Shown here one piece after another: positions 8,315-18,218 of a stretch of 64,000 nt of DNA. The notes below the pieces were generated by a model. That model ran no database searches and was not told the origin of the DNA. It saw only the letters and a program-made list of their open reading frames with translations. Made by a program: the position numbers and the translations under genes. Within the stretch, counting starts at the first letter, position 1. Each line of letters starts with the position of its first letter. Source of the DNA: JARRQJ01 sp963761035 (lineage in GTDB: Bacteria; Pseudomonadota; Gammaproteobacteria; DRLM01); NCBI GenBank assembly GCA_963761035.1, contig CAVXFH010000002.1, positions 62,001 to 126,000 on the forward strand, written 5' to 3'.

Positions 8315-10195
8315 ATGATCCTTGTGCGCATATTACAAAATTTTACTGCCATCGCGGGCTTCATCCTGTTGGCGTGTCCACATGTTGTTGCCGAAGCTCA
8401 CGATACTCGACCGCCGGCGCAATCTATACACGATCTACGCTACGGCGAGACCTTATTCGACTTCTACCAGGACCGCTATTTCAGCGCTATCACTGACTTG
8501 CTTGTAGCTGAAAAGCGCTCACCCATCACAAAACAGGGTGACGATCCTGAACTGCTGTTAGGCGCGCTCTATCTCTCTTACGGCCTGCATGATGCCGCTG
8601 CCGGCATCTTCACGCACCTGCTTGAGAAAAATACCGATCCGATCACGCACGATCGCGCTTGGTTTTATCTGGGTAAATTGGACTACCTCAACGGTCGCTT
8701 TGCCGAGGCCGTCGCGGCCTTCACCCGCATCACTGATTATTTGTCACCAGAGCAAGAGGCGGAGCGCCGACATTTACTGGCGAATGCCTATATCAACCAG
8801 GATCGATATCCAGACGCCATCGCCGTCCTTGAAAAAGAGCAGGGCAATGACATCTGGCGGGCATATGCCCAGTACAACCTCGGCATAGCCCTGATTCGTA
8901 CCGGCGGCACCGAGGAAGGTAACCGGCTGTTGAATCAAGTGGGCAACATGACGCCTCAGGACGATGAAGGGTACGCCTTGCGCGACAAGGCGAATACCGC
9001 CCTGGGGTATGCAGCCCTCCGCGCTGGGAATGCCGCGGAAGCCGCCGGCGATTTCTCGCGCGTCAGCTTAACTAGCCCTTATACGGACAAAGCACTGCTT
9101 GGACTCGGCTTGGCCTACAGCAACCAACAGCGCCATTATGAAGCGCTCTCGGCATGGATGGAACTGGCCGACAAGCCGTCTACGGACAACGCCACGCAGG
9201 AAGCGCTGCTTGCCGTTCCCTATACACTCGAAAAGCTCGATGCGCGTGAAATGGCGTTAAGCCGCTATGAAAAGGCCATCGCCGTCTATGAACACCAACT
9301 GGTCGAACTGGACGACGCGCTCAAGACAACGCAGAACGGTGAATTCATTCGAGCACTGCATGCCGCTTCGTATAGATCGAATGTGGATTGGACCCATGAG
9401 GATGAGCCGATGTCAGGCCTGCCCGCTGCCAAGTATTGGCGCGATCTGCTGGCCTCCCGCAAGTTTCAACAGGCTTACCGCGATTATCGTGACCTTCTCC
9501 ATTTACAGCGAACGGCATTGCGCTGGCAGGAGCAAATCCCAAATCTGCAAATGATGCTGACCTCGCGTCGTCAAAATTATTATTCAAAATTACCGCTTAT
9601 TCAGGAACAGGCGCGCCTTGATCGATTGAATAAACTACGCCGCCGTCGTGATGTCCTGGCCGCGACACTTAAGGATATCGCCTCCAGGAAGGATGCGGAA
9701 GGTCTGGCCGACCCAAATGAACGAAAGTTAGTGGAAAAACTTCGCGGATTGATAACCCGCCTCGACGATCTGCGCTCGCATGGCAACGATGTCTCCGCGG
9801 AAATGAGGAGAGCGGCAATTTTGTACGGTTTGATGCTGTGGCGGTTAGACAGCGACTATCCCGCGAGGCTGTGGCAGGTCAAGAAGGACCTGAACCAGGT
9901 AGACGACGCCCTAGAACAGGCCACCCTGGCAAAATCTTCTCTAGAATCCGCCTGGCGAAACGCACCAAGCGGGTTCGTGGGATTTAACGGGCGCATTACC
10001 AAGCTAGAGACGGATCTGGTCTCGCTCGGCAAACGGATCGACTCGGCCATTTTCGAACAAGAGCGCAGAATTACCAGTTTGGCCAGTGATACGATCACCC
10101 TGGAAAAAGACCAGGTGCAAACGTACCGGCTGCGGGCACACTATGCTTTGGCACGACTTAATGATGCGCTCATCCACGAGAAAAATCCGCCATGA
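8315..10195 (+). CDS. Large periplasmic TPR protein
   Basis: 626 residues with an N-terminal signal or anchor helix (FTAIAGFILLACPHVVAEA). Residues ~40-330 contain many degenerate TPR helices (AWFYLGKLDYLNGRFAEAVAAF, AYAQYNLGIALIRTGGTEEG). The region ~400-620 is charged and helical, probably coiled coil (LDRLNKLRRRRDVLAATLKDIASRKD). Its stop overlaps the start of the next TPR lipoprotein gene by four bases. TPR proteins scaffold protein assemblies, so it is likely a structural part of the envelope system encoded from 1707 to 13917. Confidence 0.8.
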   Translation: MILVRILQNFTAIAGFILLACPHVVAEAHDTRPPAQSIHDLRYGETLFDFYQDRYFSAITDLLVAEKRSPITKQGDDPELLLGALYLSYGLHDAAAGIFTHLLEKNTDPITHDRAWFYLGKLDYLNGRFAEAVAAFTRITDYLSPEQEAERRHLLANAYINQDRYPDAIAVLEKEQGNDIWRAYAQYNLGIALIRTGGTEEGNRLLNQVGNMTPQDDEGYALRDKANTALGYAALRAGNAAEAAGDFSRVSLTSPYTDKALLGLGLAYSNQQRHYEALSAWMELADKPSTDNATQEALLAVPYTLEKLDAREMALSRYEKAIAVYEHQLVELDDALKTTQNGEFIRALHAASYRSNVDWTHEDEPMSGLPAAKYWRDLLASRKFQQAYRDYRDLLHLQRTALRWQEQIPNLQMMLTSRRQNYYSKLPLIQEQARLDRLNKLRRRRDVLAATLKDIASRKDAEGLADPNERKLVEKLRGLITRLDDLRSHGNDVSAEMRRAAILYGLMLWRLDSDYPARLWQVKKDLNQVDDALEQATLAKSSLESAWRNAPSGFVGFNGRITKLETDLVSLGKRIDSAIFEQERRITSLASDTITLEKDQVQTYRLRAHYALARLNDALIHEKNPP

Positions 10196-12987
10196 GCCGC
10201 CTGCTACTCATCGTTTTTATCATGCTTAGTCTCGTAGCTTGCGCCTCGCGTCCGCCGGAAAAGGCGACGCTAGCGACGCTAAAGTACAAGAATGCGACGA
10301 TTACGCATAAAAGCGCGGTAAAAGTTAGCCTTGAGGCTACTATCCTGCGTTATCGGGCGCTTTTAAAGGAATCGGCGTCAGGCCCATTCCATCGAGAGGC
10401 ATTGCTGCGCCTTGCGGATCTTCAATTGGAAATGGCCGAGAATTTAAAATATGAGAATGATGATAGTGATTTGACTCACCGCGGACTGCAAACAACCATT
10501 GGGCTTTACCAGCAATTCCTGTCGACCTATCCCGGCGACAAGGGTGAAGAAGAAATTCTCTACCAACTCGCCAAGACATATGATCTCGATGGGTTGATGG
10601 AGGATTCCCTTGCCACCCTGGAACGGCTGCTACGCATATATCCTCAGGGAAAATATGCGGCGGAAGCCTGGTTTCGCAGCGGCGAAATTAATTTCTCGAT
10701 ACGCAACTATACCGCCGCGGAAAGCGCCTATCGCACGATAGTCGAACATTTTCCTGACTCGTTATTCTATGAGCACGCGCTTTATAAGTATGCCTGGACC
10801 TTGTACTCGAAAAACCGCTACGACGATAGTCTGCGCGTTTTCTTTCAATTGCTGGATCTCAAGCGTTCGGCGGGTGAACTCGCGGAAAATGGCTACCCTG
10901 ATAGCCTGTCGCTGGCGAACCGGGAGATGATCGAAGACAGTCTGCGCGCCATCAGCCCCGCCCTGTCCAATCTGGGAGTAGACGATCCGATTGCTAAGTA
11001 TTTCCCGGCAAACGGACCACGAACCTATGAACCGCTGATACGCAGGCGACTCGGTGAATGGTATGTGGCAAAGGAACGCTATGGGGATGCCGCGGCGGTA
11101 TTTCTGGGACTGGCGCGCCGCTATCCCGATCACCCTCTGGCACCGACCTTTTATCAGTATGCGATCCAGGCATATCAGGCCGGTGATTTTTCCGCCCTCG
11201 CTCTAGAGGCTAAAAGCCGGTTCGTTGAAATTTATGGGGTGGACAGCCACTACTGGCAGGTACATGGCGATAAAATACACGACGGCGTGAGCCCTCTCCT
11301 TGCCGGATATATCAAGGATCTCGCCGCTTATTACCACGCCGCCGCCCGGCGCGACAAAGCCGCCAAGAATTTCGACGCCGCCGCCAAATGGTATGCGGTC
11401 TACTTGCGGTCGTTTCCGGCCGGTAGCGAAACACCCGGAATGCATTTCCTCCTTGCCGAAGCATTGTATGAAGGGGAACACTATGAACAGGCTATCACCG
11501 CCTATGAACAGACCGCCTACGGGTATGACACGCACGCAAACAGTGCCGAGGCCGGTTATAAGGCCCTGCTGACTTACTGGGAACGGGAACCCCGACTGCC
11601 CGACGCAAAACGCGGGGAATGGCGGCGGAGAGCCATCGCCAGCGCCTTGCGCTTCAGCGATCGGTTTCCGCAAGATTCGCGGGTGGACGGCGTACTGGCC
11701 AGAAGTGCGGAAGAACTCTATGCCTTGCATGACTTCCCGGCGGCCGTGGATGTAGCACAACGCCTGCTTGCCCGCTCCAATCAGCGCCAAAGCGAATTGC
11801 GGCGTACAGCCTGGACGATCCAGGGTCATGCGCAGTATGAGATGGGCGATTATGGCGATGCCGAGACATCCTATCGTGAGCTAATCGCCATGTACAGCAG
11901 CGGTGATCCCAAACGCGCCGCCGTTCTCGACAACCTTGCCGCCAGCATCTATAAACAAGGCGACCACAGTCGATCAGCAGGCGCACTGCGGGATGCGACG
12001 CGGCATTTTCTCCGCATTCGGGAAGTGGCGCCGGATTCCGCCATTCGCGCCACTGCTCAATATGATGCCGCTGCTGCTTTTATTGAATTACAAGACTGGC
12101 CCGACGCCGCCTCCGTCCTGAAAGAATTCCGCAAACAAAATCTGGGCGATAGTCGTTTGCAAAACGGAGTGACCGAAAAACTGGCGTTCGTTTACGCCGC
12201 CATGGGGCAGAAGGCGAATGCCGCCCGCGAGATGGAGGCCGTCGCTAATATCGTGGGAGACACAGAACGGCGCCGCGATGCTTTGTGGCAGGCTGCCGCC
12301 TTGTACGAGAATCTGGGAAAAATCAGCGATGCTATCCGTCTTAATGAGCGCTACGCCCGAGAGTTTCCACAGCCCTTTGACGAAGCCATGGAAACGCGTC
12401 ATCGTCTGTGCGTCTTGTATGAGCAACTGGGCAGGCCGGATAAAACGGCTTATTGGCTCAGCGAAATCATTGCCGCAGACCGTGCCGCTGGGGTTAACCG
12501 CACGAACCGCTCCCGTCAATTGGCAGCCGAAGCGGCCTTGTCGCTCGCCACGCCGCTGCTCAAGAACTATCAACGGGCTAGGCTGACCGTACCACTGGAT
12601 AAAAGCTTGAAGAAAAAGAAACAGGCCATGGAAAAAATAATTGCGGCGTATAGGCAGGCGCTCGAATATCAAGTCGCCGAGGTATCCACCGCGGCCACCT
12701 ATCATCTCGGTGAGGTTTATGGTGATTTTGCCAAGGCATTGTTGACCTCGGAGCCGCCTCCCGGCTTATCCGCCGACGAACTCGAACAATACAAACTATT
12801 GCTGGAAGAGCAAGCCGCCCAATTCGAGGATAAGGCCATTGAGATTCACGGCAACTATCTGCACTTCATTAAGTCCGGCATCTATGACGCTTGGGTAAAG
12901 GACAGTCTCGATGCACTCGCGAAATTGTATCCGGCGCGCTATGCGAAAACCGAAGAGCGGGAGACCTATATCGATGTTATGCACTAA
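10192..12987 (+). CDS. Giant TPR lipoprotein
   Basis: 931 residues. The N-terminus is a lipoprotein signal with lipobox LVAC (residue 17). The body is built of TPR-like repeats from about residue 60 to 900 (EEILYQLAKTYDLDGLMEDSL, AAEAWFRSGEINFSIRNYTAAE, HFLLAEALYEGEHYEQAITAYE), similar to BamD/YbgF-type TPR lipoproteins but far longer. It overlaps its neighbours on both sides, so expression is tightly coupled. Likely an outer-membrane-anchored scaffold facing the periplasm. No catalytic domain seen. Confidence 0.82.
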   Translation: MSRLLLIVFIMLSLVACASRPPEKATLATLKYKNATITHKSAVKVSLEATILRYRALLKESASGPFHREALLRLADLQLEMAENLKYENDDSDLTHRGLQTTIGLYQQFLSTYPGDKGEEEILYQLAKTYDLDGLMEDSLATLERLLRIYPQGKYAAEAWFRSGEINFSIRNYTAAESAYRTIVEHFPDSLFYEHALYKYAWTLYSKNRYDDSLRVFFQLLDLKRSAGELAENGYPDSLSLANREMIEDSLRAISPALSNLGVDDPIAKYFPANGPRTYEPLIRRRLGEWYVAKERYGDAAAVFLGLARRYPDHPLAPTFYQYAIQAYQAGDFSALALEAKSRFVEIYGVDSHYWQVHGDKIHDGVSPLLAGYIKDLAAYYHAAARRDKAAKNFDAAAKWYAVYLRSFPAGSETPGMHFLLAEALYEGEHYEQAITAYEQTAYGYDTHANSAEAGYKALLTYWEREPRLPDAKRGEWRRRAIASALRFSDRFPQDSRVDGVLARSAEELYALHDFPAAVDVAQRLLARSNQRQSELRRTAWTIQGHAQYEMGDYGDAETSYRELIAMYSSGDPKRAAVLDNLAASIYKQGDHSRSAGALRDATRHFLRIREVAPDSAIRATAQYDAAAAFIELQDWPDAASVLKEFRKQNLGDSRLQNGVTEKLAFVYAAMGQKANAAREMEAVANIVGDTERRRDALWQAAALYENLGKISDAIRLNERYAREFPQPFDEAMETRHRLCVLYEQLGRPDKTAYWLSEIIAADRAAGVNRTNRSRQLAAEAALSLATPLLKNYQRARLTVPLDKSLKKKKQAMEKIIAAYRQALEYQVAEVSTAATYHLGEVYGDFAKALLTSEPPPGLSADELEQYKLLLEEQAAQFEDKAIEIHGNYLHFIKSGIYDAWVKDSLDALAKLYPARYAKTEERETYIDVMH

Positions 12988-13612
12988 CTGCAACACGGCG
13001 AGACCAAATTCGCCCCATAAGAAATATCGGGACTCCATCTTGGTATTTCTAATTATCCTGCTGTCGGGTTGCTCCCATGCACCGCAGAGGACCGGCGAAA
13101 ACCCGGCGGCCGCAACTCTGCTTGGCAGCGGACAGAATGAACTCATGGAGGCCATGAACGCCATCAAAAACGGTCATCGCCAACAGGCGATGACCCTCTT
13201 CAGCGCGTTGACCAAAACACATCCGGAGATGGCGGAGCCGTTTGTAAATTTGGGGCTCATGCAACTTGAAGCCGGTAATCTCGATGCCGCGCAAGCGGCC
13301 TTTCTTCAGGCATCACATCTCAAACCCGATCTGGCCGCGTCATACAATGGGCTGGGTATCGTGTACCGGCAAATGGGACGATTCAAGGAGGCGGAGGCCG
13401 CTTACCTTAAGGCCCTGCAATATTCTCCCGATTACGGCAATGCCCATTTGAACCTGGGTATCCTCTACGATCTCTACCTGGACAAACCAGAGGACGCGCT
13501 GGAGCATTATAAGCGCTACGAGATGCTCCGGGGTGAAGACAAGGACAGGATCGACAAGTGGATAGCCGCGATAAAACTCCATCTGGCCAAGAACGAGGAG
13601 CCGCAACGATGA
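12974..13612 (+). CDS. TPR lipoprotein, PilF/NlpI-like in layout
   Basis: 212 residues from the ATG at 12974, which overlaps the previous stop; an in-frame upstream ATG at 12911 would place a long charged stretch before the signal. The leader ends with lipobox LLSGC. Three to four canonical TPRs follow (EPFVNLGLMQLEAGNLDAAQAAFLQA, ASYNGLGIVYRQMGRFKEAEAAYLKA, GNAHLNLGILYDLYLDKPEDALEHY), then a charged tail. The repeats are much better conserved than in the two larger TPR proteins. Overlaps the next gene by four bases. Probably the small scaffold of the same assembly. Confidence 0.82.
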   Translation: MLCTNCNTARPNSPHKKYRDSILVFLIILLSGCSHAPQRTGENPAAATLLGSGQNELMEAMNAIKNGHRQQAMTLFSALTKTHPEMAEPFVNLGLMQLEAGNLDAAQAAFLQASHLKPDLAASYNGLGIVYRQMGRFKEAEAAYLKALQYSPDYGNAHLNLGILYDLYLDKPEDALEHYKRYEMLRGEDKDRIDKWIAAIKLHLAKNEEPQR

Positions 13613-13917
13613 TTAAAATTTGGCTGCGCCGCACAATCCTCTGCGCCATTCTGGTCTGCGGCACGCTTCAAGCCGGGGACCGAATCGTACTGGACAAACT
13701 GACTATCACCGGCAATCAAGAACTGCCCAGGGTGACCTACATCCTGCCATGGCAATCCCCACCGGCGCCGAATCTGTCCGATCCTCCACTCGATAACCTT
13801 ATCGATGAGGCGTTGACGCCGGTAGATCGTGAGACCTTCCGGCGCCAGATCTATTACTACCGCACCCTGACCGCAAACCCCGTTCCCGAAATAATTCCGG
13901 CGCATGGCGCAAAATAG
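13609..13917 (+). CDS. Small exported protein of unknown function
   Basis: 102 residues; the start ATG overlaps the stop of the TPR lipoprotein gene. A signal peptide (IWLRRTILCAILVCGTLQAGD) is followed by a proline-rich segment (PRVTYILPWQSPPAPNLSDPP) and a charged tail. The stretch LDKLTITGNQELPRVTYILPW looks like a short secreted adaptor. The family is not recognised. It is the last gene of the rightward run and converges on lysS. Confidence 0.65.
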   Translation: MIKIWLRRTILCAILVCGTLQAGDRIVLDKLTITGNQELPRVTYILPWQSPPAPNLSDPPLDNLIDEALTPVDRETFRRQIYYYRTLTANPVPEIIPAHGAK

Positions 13918-13948
13918 GGTATCTGGCCCAGTCACGGCGGCCGTACCC
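13917..13948. terminator. Possible stem-loop between convergent genes
   Basis: GGGTA at 13917-13921 pairs with TACCC at 13944-13948, and GGCC at 13925-13928 with GGCC at 13939-13942, separated by a small internal loop. It lies where the rightward operon meets lysS, the expected place for a terminator, but no clear T-run follows on either strand. Confidence 0.3.
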
Positions 13949-13965
13949 GTCGCGAATTTCATTTC

Positions 13966-15492
13966 TCAGGTCTTAATCCGCATGTGGGGAAACAGGAGCA
14001 CATCGCGGATTGACGGGGCGTCTGTAAACAGCATTACCAGCCTGTCAATGCCTATGCCCTCACCGGCGGTGGGCGGCAGTCCATGTTCCAGGGCGGTGAT
14101 GTAATCTTCGTCGAAGTGCATGGCCTCCTCGTCACCCGCCTCTTTCTCCTGCACCTGGCTGCGGAAGCGCTCGGCCTGATCCTCGGCGTCATTCAGCTCG
14201 GAAAAACCGTTGGCGATCTCTCGGCCTCCAACAAAAAACTCGAAACGATCGGTGACGGCGGGATCATCGTCGTTGCGCCGCGCCAGGGGCGACACCTCAA
14301 TAGGATAGGCAGTAATGAAAGTTGGATCCTTCAACCGCTGTTCAACGGTTTTCTCGAAGATCTCGATCTGTATCTTACCCAAGCCATAATTGTCCTTAAG
14401 CGGGATGGCCAGGCGCCCCGCTGCCTTCTTCGCCTTGGCGATATCCTCAAGGTCCGACACCTTCAATTCAGGATTGAATTGTAAGATGGAATCCTTAACA
14501 GTCATGCGTTTAAAGGGCTTGCCAAAATCATAGCGCTCGCCTTGATAGTTCAACTCGGTAGTGCCCAGCAGTCGCCGGGCCATACCGCGCAACAGGGACT
14601 CAGTCAGATCCATGAGATCGCGATAATCCACATAGGCTTCATAAAATTCCAGCATGGTGAATTCAGGATTATGGCGCGTCGACAGCCCCTCATTGCGGAA
14701 ATTGCGGTTAATCTCATAGACCTTCTCAAAACCACCCACCACCAAACGCTTCAAATAGAGCTCCGGCGCGATGCGTAGAAACAGTTCCATATCCAAGGCA
14801 TTGTGATAGGTGGTGAAAGGCCGCGCCGTTGCGCCTCCCGGAATCACCTGCATCATCGGGGTTTCGACTTCCAGAAAACCGCGCTCGTTAAGAAAGTGGC
14901 GGATATAATTAACTACAGCGGTGCGCATGCGAAAGGTGTTGCGGCTCACGTCGTTCATGATGAGATCGAGATAACGCTGGCGGTAGCGCATCTCCTGATC
15001 GGCGAGGCCGTGGAACTTCTCCGGCAAAGGCCGCAGCGCCTTGGTGAGCAGGCGCAGCTTATCCACCTTCACCGACAACTCCCCGGTCTTGGTGCGAAAT
15101 AACACCCCCTCGGCGCCCAGAATATCGCCGATATCCCAGGTCTTGAACGCCTCGTACCCGTCCTCGGTTAAGGCATCGCGCTGCACGAAGATCTGAATGC
15201 GACCCGACATATCGAGCAACTGCGCGAAGCTGGCCTTGCCCATTACGCGCTTGGCCATCATCCGTCCCGCCACGCTCGCCCGGCGCGGATTGCTCTCCAG
15301 ATAGGCGTTGTCCTTATCGCCGTACTCGGCATGCAGTTCCCCCGCCATCACGTTGCGGCGAAAATCCGTGGGAAAGGCGATCCCCTGTTCGCGCAAGGCC
15401 GCGAGTTTGGCGCGCCGCTGCGCGATCAGCGCATGATCATCTTGATTTATTTCATCCGCCATATTGGATCCAATTTTTTTATTCTCAGACAC
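13966..15492 (-). CDS. lysS: Lysyl-tRNA synthetase, class II
   Basis: 508 residues, close to the usual ~505. It charges tRNA-Lys with lysine using ATP in the cytoplasm. An N-terminal OB-fold tRNA-binding domain (about 60-150, VAGRMMAKRVMGKASFAQL) precedes the class II core, where motif 2 (FEKVYEINRNFRNEGLSTRHNPEFTMLE, split by ordinary variation) and motif 3 (GEGIGIDRLVMLF) are intact. It follows prfB on the same strand with a 9-base gap, the common prfB-lysS arrangement. Confidence 0.98.
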   Translation of the reverse strand: MSENKKIGSNMADEINQDDHALIAQRRAKLAALREQGIAFPTDFRRNVMAGELHAEYGDKDNAYLESNPRRASVAGRMMAKRVMGKASFAQLLDMSGRIQIFVQRDALTEDGYEAFKTWDIGDILGAEGVLFRTKTGELSVKVDKLRLLTKALRPLPEKFHGLADQEMRYRQRYLDLIMNDVSRNTFRMRTAVVNYIRHFLNERGFLEVETPMMQVIPGGATARPFTTYHNALDMELFLRIAPELYLKRLVVGGFEKVYEINRNFRNEGLSTRHNPEFTMLEFYEAYVDYRDLMDLTESLLRGMARRLLGTTELNYQGERYDFGKPFKRMTVKDSILQFNPELKVSDLEDIAKAKKAAGRLAIPLKDNYGLGKIQIEIFEKTVEQRLKDPTFITAYPIEVSPLARRNDDDPAVTDRFEFFVGGREIANGFSELNDAEDQAERFRSQVQEKEAGDEEAMHFDEDYITALEHGLPPTAGEGIGIDRLVMLFTDAPSIRDVLLFPHMRIKT

Positions 15493-15501
15493 CCCTAATG
15501 C

Positions 15502-16600
15502 TTATAGTCCCATCTTCAGGCTGGCCTCGATGAATACGTCCAAGTCGCCGTCCAGCACCGCCTGGGTATTGCCCATTTCCACGCCGGTGCGCAGATCCTT
15601 GATTCGCGATTGGTCCAGCACATAAGAACGGATCTGGCTGCCCCAGCCAATGTCCGCCTTGCTGTCTTCCAAGGCCTGTTCTACTGCGCGGCGCTTTTGC
15701 ATCTCCATCTCGTACAACTTGGCCTTGAGCTGCTTCATGGCGGTAGATCGATTCTTGTGTTGCGAACGATCGCTCTGACACGATACCACGATACCGCTCG
15801 GCATGTGCGTGATGCGAATCGCCGACTCGGTGCGATTGACGTGCTGACCGCCGGCGCCGCTGGCGCGGTAGGTGTCCACCTTCAAATCCGCGGGATTGAT
15901 CTCGATGTCGATATCCTCATCCACTTCCGGCGATACGAACACCGAGGCGAAAGAAGTATGGCGGCGATTGCCGGAATCGAACGGAGACTTGCGCACCAAA
16001 CGATGGACGCCGGTCTCGGTGTGCAGCCAACCGTAGGCGTATTCACCTTCAAAACGCACCGTAGCGCTCTTGATGCCCGCCACTTCACCATCGGAAATCT
16101 CGATTATCTCGGTGTTGAAACCATGGCGTTCGCCCCAGCGCAGATACATGCGCAGCAGCATATTGGCCCAATCCTGCGCCTCGGTGCCGCCGGAACCGGA
16201 TTGAATATCCATGAAGGCGTTATTGGGGTCCATCTCGCCGGAAAACATGCGGCGAAATTCCAAGGCGGCGAGGCGTTCTTCCAACTTCGCGAGATCGGCC
16301 GCCACCTCTTGCATCGTGGCCTCGTCCTTTTCTTCCTCAGCCATGTCAAGCAACTCGGCGGCATCGCTTAAACCGTCATCGAGAGATCGGAAGGTATTCA
16401 CCACCTCTTCCAGCTTAGCGCGTTCGCGGCCCAACTCTTGAGCACGCTCCGGCTTATTCCATAGCGCGGGATCTTCCAGCTCCCGCCCGACCTCGATCAG
16501 CCGTTCCCGCCGGGAGTCGTAGTCAAAGGTACCCCCTCAGGGACGCGGCACGCCCCCTCATGTCTTCGATCTGTCTGCGTAATGGATTGATTTCCAACAT
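15502..16600 (-). CDS. prfB: Peptide chain release factor 2 with programmed +1 frameshift
   Basis: RF2 terminates translation at UGA and UAA. The main frame has the anticodon-like SPF (RKSPFDSGNRR) and the catalytic GGQ (GAGGQHVNRTES). The true start is the ATG at 16600: a 25-codon leader beginning MLEINPLRRQIEDMRG runs to an in-frame TGA at 16525-16523, and a +1 shift there continues as DYDSRRERLIEV into the main frame. The joined product is 365 residues, the family's usual length. The shift site is described separately. It gives autoregulation: low RF2 favours shifting. Not a pseudogene. Confidence 0.97.
16522..16537 (-). promoter_or_regulatory. RF2 programmed +1 frameshift site
   Basis: Read on the minus strand the site is AGGGGGTACCTTTGAC. 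The internal Shine-Dalgarno-like AGGGGG lies three bases before CTT, followed by the UGA stop and C. These are the standard elements of the prfB shift: the ribosome pauses at UGAC, slips from CUU to UUU, and continues at GAC (Asp). Confidence 0.96.
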
Positions 16601-16708
16601 GAATAGATGCGACTCCGTTTAAAAGGTAGAGAATTTTAGCACAGCCATGGGCAAATGCGGCGAAGGATTCAAAGTTGTCAACTATGGTCGCCGGCAGGCT
16701 CGACACTT

Positions 16709-17659
16709 TCATCGCACAACATTCCGTGGACGGCCCGCCAAGTAGTCATGAATATTATCAGCCAGTTCATTCAACAAGCGCTGGCGCGATTCGCGGCTGG
16801 CCCAAGCGATGTGCGGTGTGACGATCAGATTGGGAATATCGGCGGCGAGCAAGGGATTGTCGTCCGGCGGCTCCTGGGCAAGCACATCGATGCCCGCGCC
16901 GCCCAAATGGCCGCCGCGTAAGGCGGCGGCCAGAGCCGCTTCATCAACGATACCGCCCCGCGCCGTATTGATCAGTAGCGCGCTGCGCTTCATCGCTTGG
17001 AGTTCCCGGGCGGCGATCAAGCCGCGGGTCTCGTGCGTCAAGGGAACATGCAGGCTCAACACATCCACCTGCGACAATAACGCCGCCAACGACACCCGTC
17101 CCGGACGCGGTACCACGCCGAGATGTTCCGCAATTATCACCCGCATGCCGAAGGCCTCCGCGACCTTAGCTACCGCTCGACCCAGCTCGCCAAAACCGAT
17201 GATGCCCAGCGTCTTGCCGTTCAACTCACAAATGGGGAAATCAATAAAGGAAAAGTGCACGCTCTTCTGCCAACGACCTCCCGCTACAGCGCGCTGATAA
17301 TCCGGAAAATGGCGCATCAAGGCCAGCATCATGCCAAACACATGCTCTACCACCGACTGCGTGGCATAAGCTCGTGCGTTACACACCGTTATAGCGAGAC
17401 GCCGTGCCGCATCGAGATCAATATTGTTGGTCCCGGTAGCGGCGATGCACACCAGCTTGAGCTGTTTGGCCGCCGCCAACGCCGCCGCCTCCAGCACTAC
17501 CTTATTGGTAATGACGATCTCGGCCGAAGCGATACGTCCCGCCACGGCGGTCGGAGGAGTGAAATCATAATAAGTCCAATGTATCGACTCCCGCTCCAGG
17601 GGAGTCATATCGATATCGGAATTGGTCAACGATCCGACATCGAGGAATACACCGCGCAT
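16709..17659 (-). CDS. D-2-hydroxyacid dehydrogenase, hydroxypyruvate/glycerate type
   Basis: 316 residues, NAD(P)-dependent D-isomer 2-hydroxyacid dehydrogenase family. The Rossmann motif is GIIGFGELGRAVA (~146-157). The catalytic triad is visible as Arg in NTARGGIVDEAAL, Glu in AQEPP and His in VTPHIAW. The N-terminal substrate domain (ATGTNNIDLDAARR, ARAYATQSVVEHVFGMMLAL) resembles HprA-like glycerate dehydrogenases, which reduce hydroxypyruvate or glyoxylate, but substrate cannot be fixed from motifs. It stands about 110 bases downstream of the prfB start on the same strand. Confidence 0.88.
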   Translation of the reverse strand: MRGVFLDVGSLTNSDIDMTPLERESIHWTYYDFTPPTAVAGRIASAEIVITNKVVLEAAALAAAKQLKLVCIAATGTNNIDLDAARRLAITVCNARAYATQSVVEHVFGMMLALMRHFPDYQRAVAGGRWQKSVHFSFIDFPICELNGKTLGIIGFGELGRAVAKVAEAFGMRVIIAEHLGVVPRPGRVSLAALLSQVDVLSLHVPLTHETRGLIAARELQAMKRSALLINTARGGIVDEAALAAALRGGHLGGAGIDVLAQEPPDDNPLLAADIPNLIVTPHIAWASRESRQRLLNELADNIHDYLAGRPRNVVR

Positions 17660-17795
17660 TCAAGGCTCACGAAAATTAGCTAGGGCAGCTTTTCGCCCAT
17701 TGCTATGCTCAACCAAAACGCTCACCCAAGAATAGGAAAAGCTTTTATAAGTAAAAATGTGCACGGATTACCTCTCGCGGCTTGAGAATATGCCG

Positions 17796-18218
17796 CTAAG
17801 AAAACCAACGCAGGAAGGCCGCCGCGCTCAGCGCGGTTGCCCCCAATATGAACGAAATGAACAATAAGAGGCGCGGTGGGCTCAACGCCATCCCCGCGCT
17901 CTTTTTGAAGCCTAGTAACGCAACGAAAAAACCCGCGGCGACGCATACCATTTTCAACACCAGCGCATCTACGGCTACACCGTGGATATCCGGCAGCTTG
18001 CCGTAGAACATCAAACTGGTGATACCAAAGGCGGCGCCGCTGGCCCCTTGTACCACCCAGGCAATCACCAACCCCAAATAAATGGGTCTTAGCGCCGTGC
18101 CCCTTTCTGAGCGATGCAAAATAGCGTAGCTCGCAAAACCGATGACCCCTGCGGCGCCGAAGTTGTGAATAACCTGGATTAACGCATAAACGAGATTTTG
18201 AAGCGCGGCCGAACTCAC
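17796..18218 (-). CDS. Four-helix integral membrane protein
   Basis: 140 residues with four predicted membrane helices (around 8-28, 45-68, 84-104 and 113-135) and a histidine in the first (QVIHNFGAAGVIGFASYAIL) and another in GKLPDIHG. The topology recalls CopD- or cytochrome b-like four-helix proteins, but no family is assigned. Its start overlaps the end of the gene encoding a small exported protein by four bases, so the pair is co-translated. Confidence 0.7.
   Translation of the reverse strand: MSSAALQNLVYALIQVIHNFGAAGVIGFASYAILHRSERGTALRPIYLGLVIAWVVQGASGAAFGITSLMFYGKLPDIHGVAVDALVLKMVCVAAGFFVALLGFKKSAGMALSPPRLLLFISFILGATALSAAAFLRWFS

Noticed and set aside
15610..16371. 253-codon open frame opposite prfB
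   Set aside because: prfB is certain on the minus strand, with GGQ and SPF motifs; this frame is its shadow.
15502..16525. prfB as a frameshifted pseudogene
   Set aside because: The stop at 16523-16525 is the conserved programmed site; the joined protein is full length.
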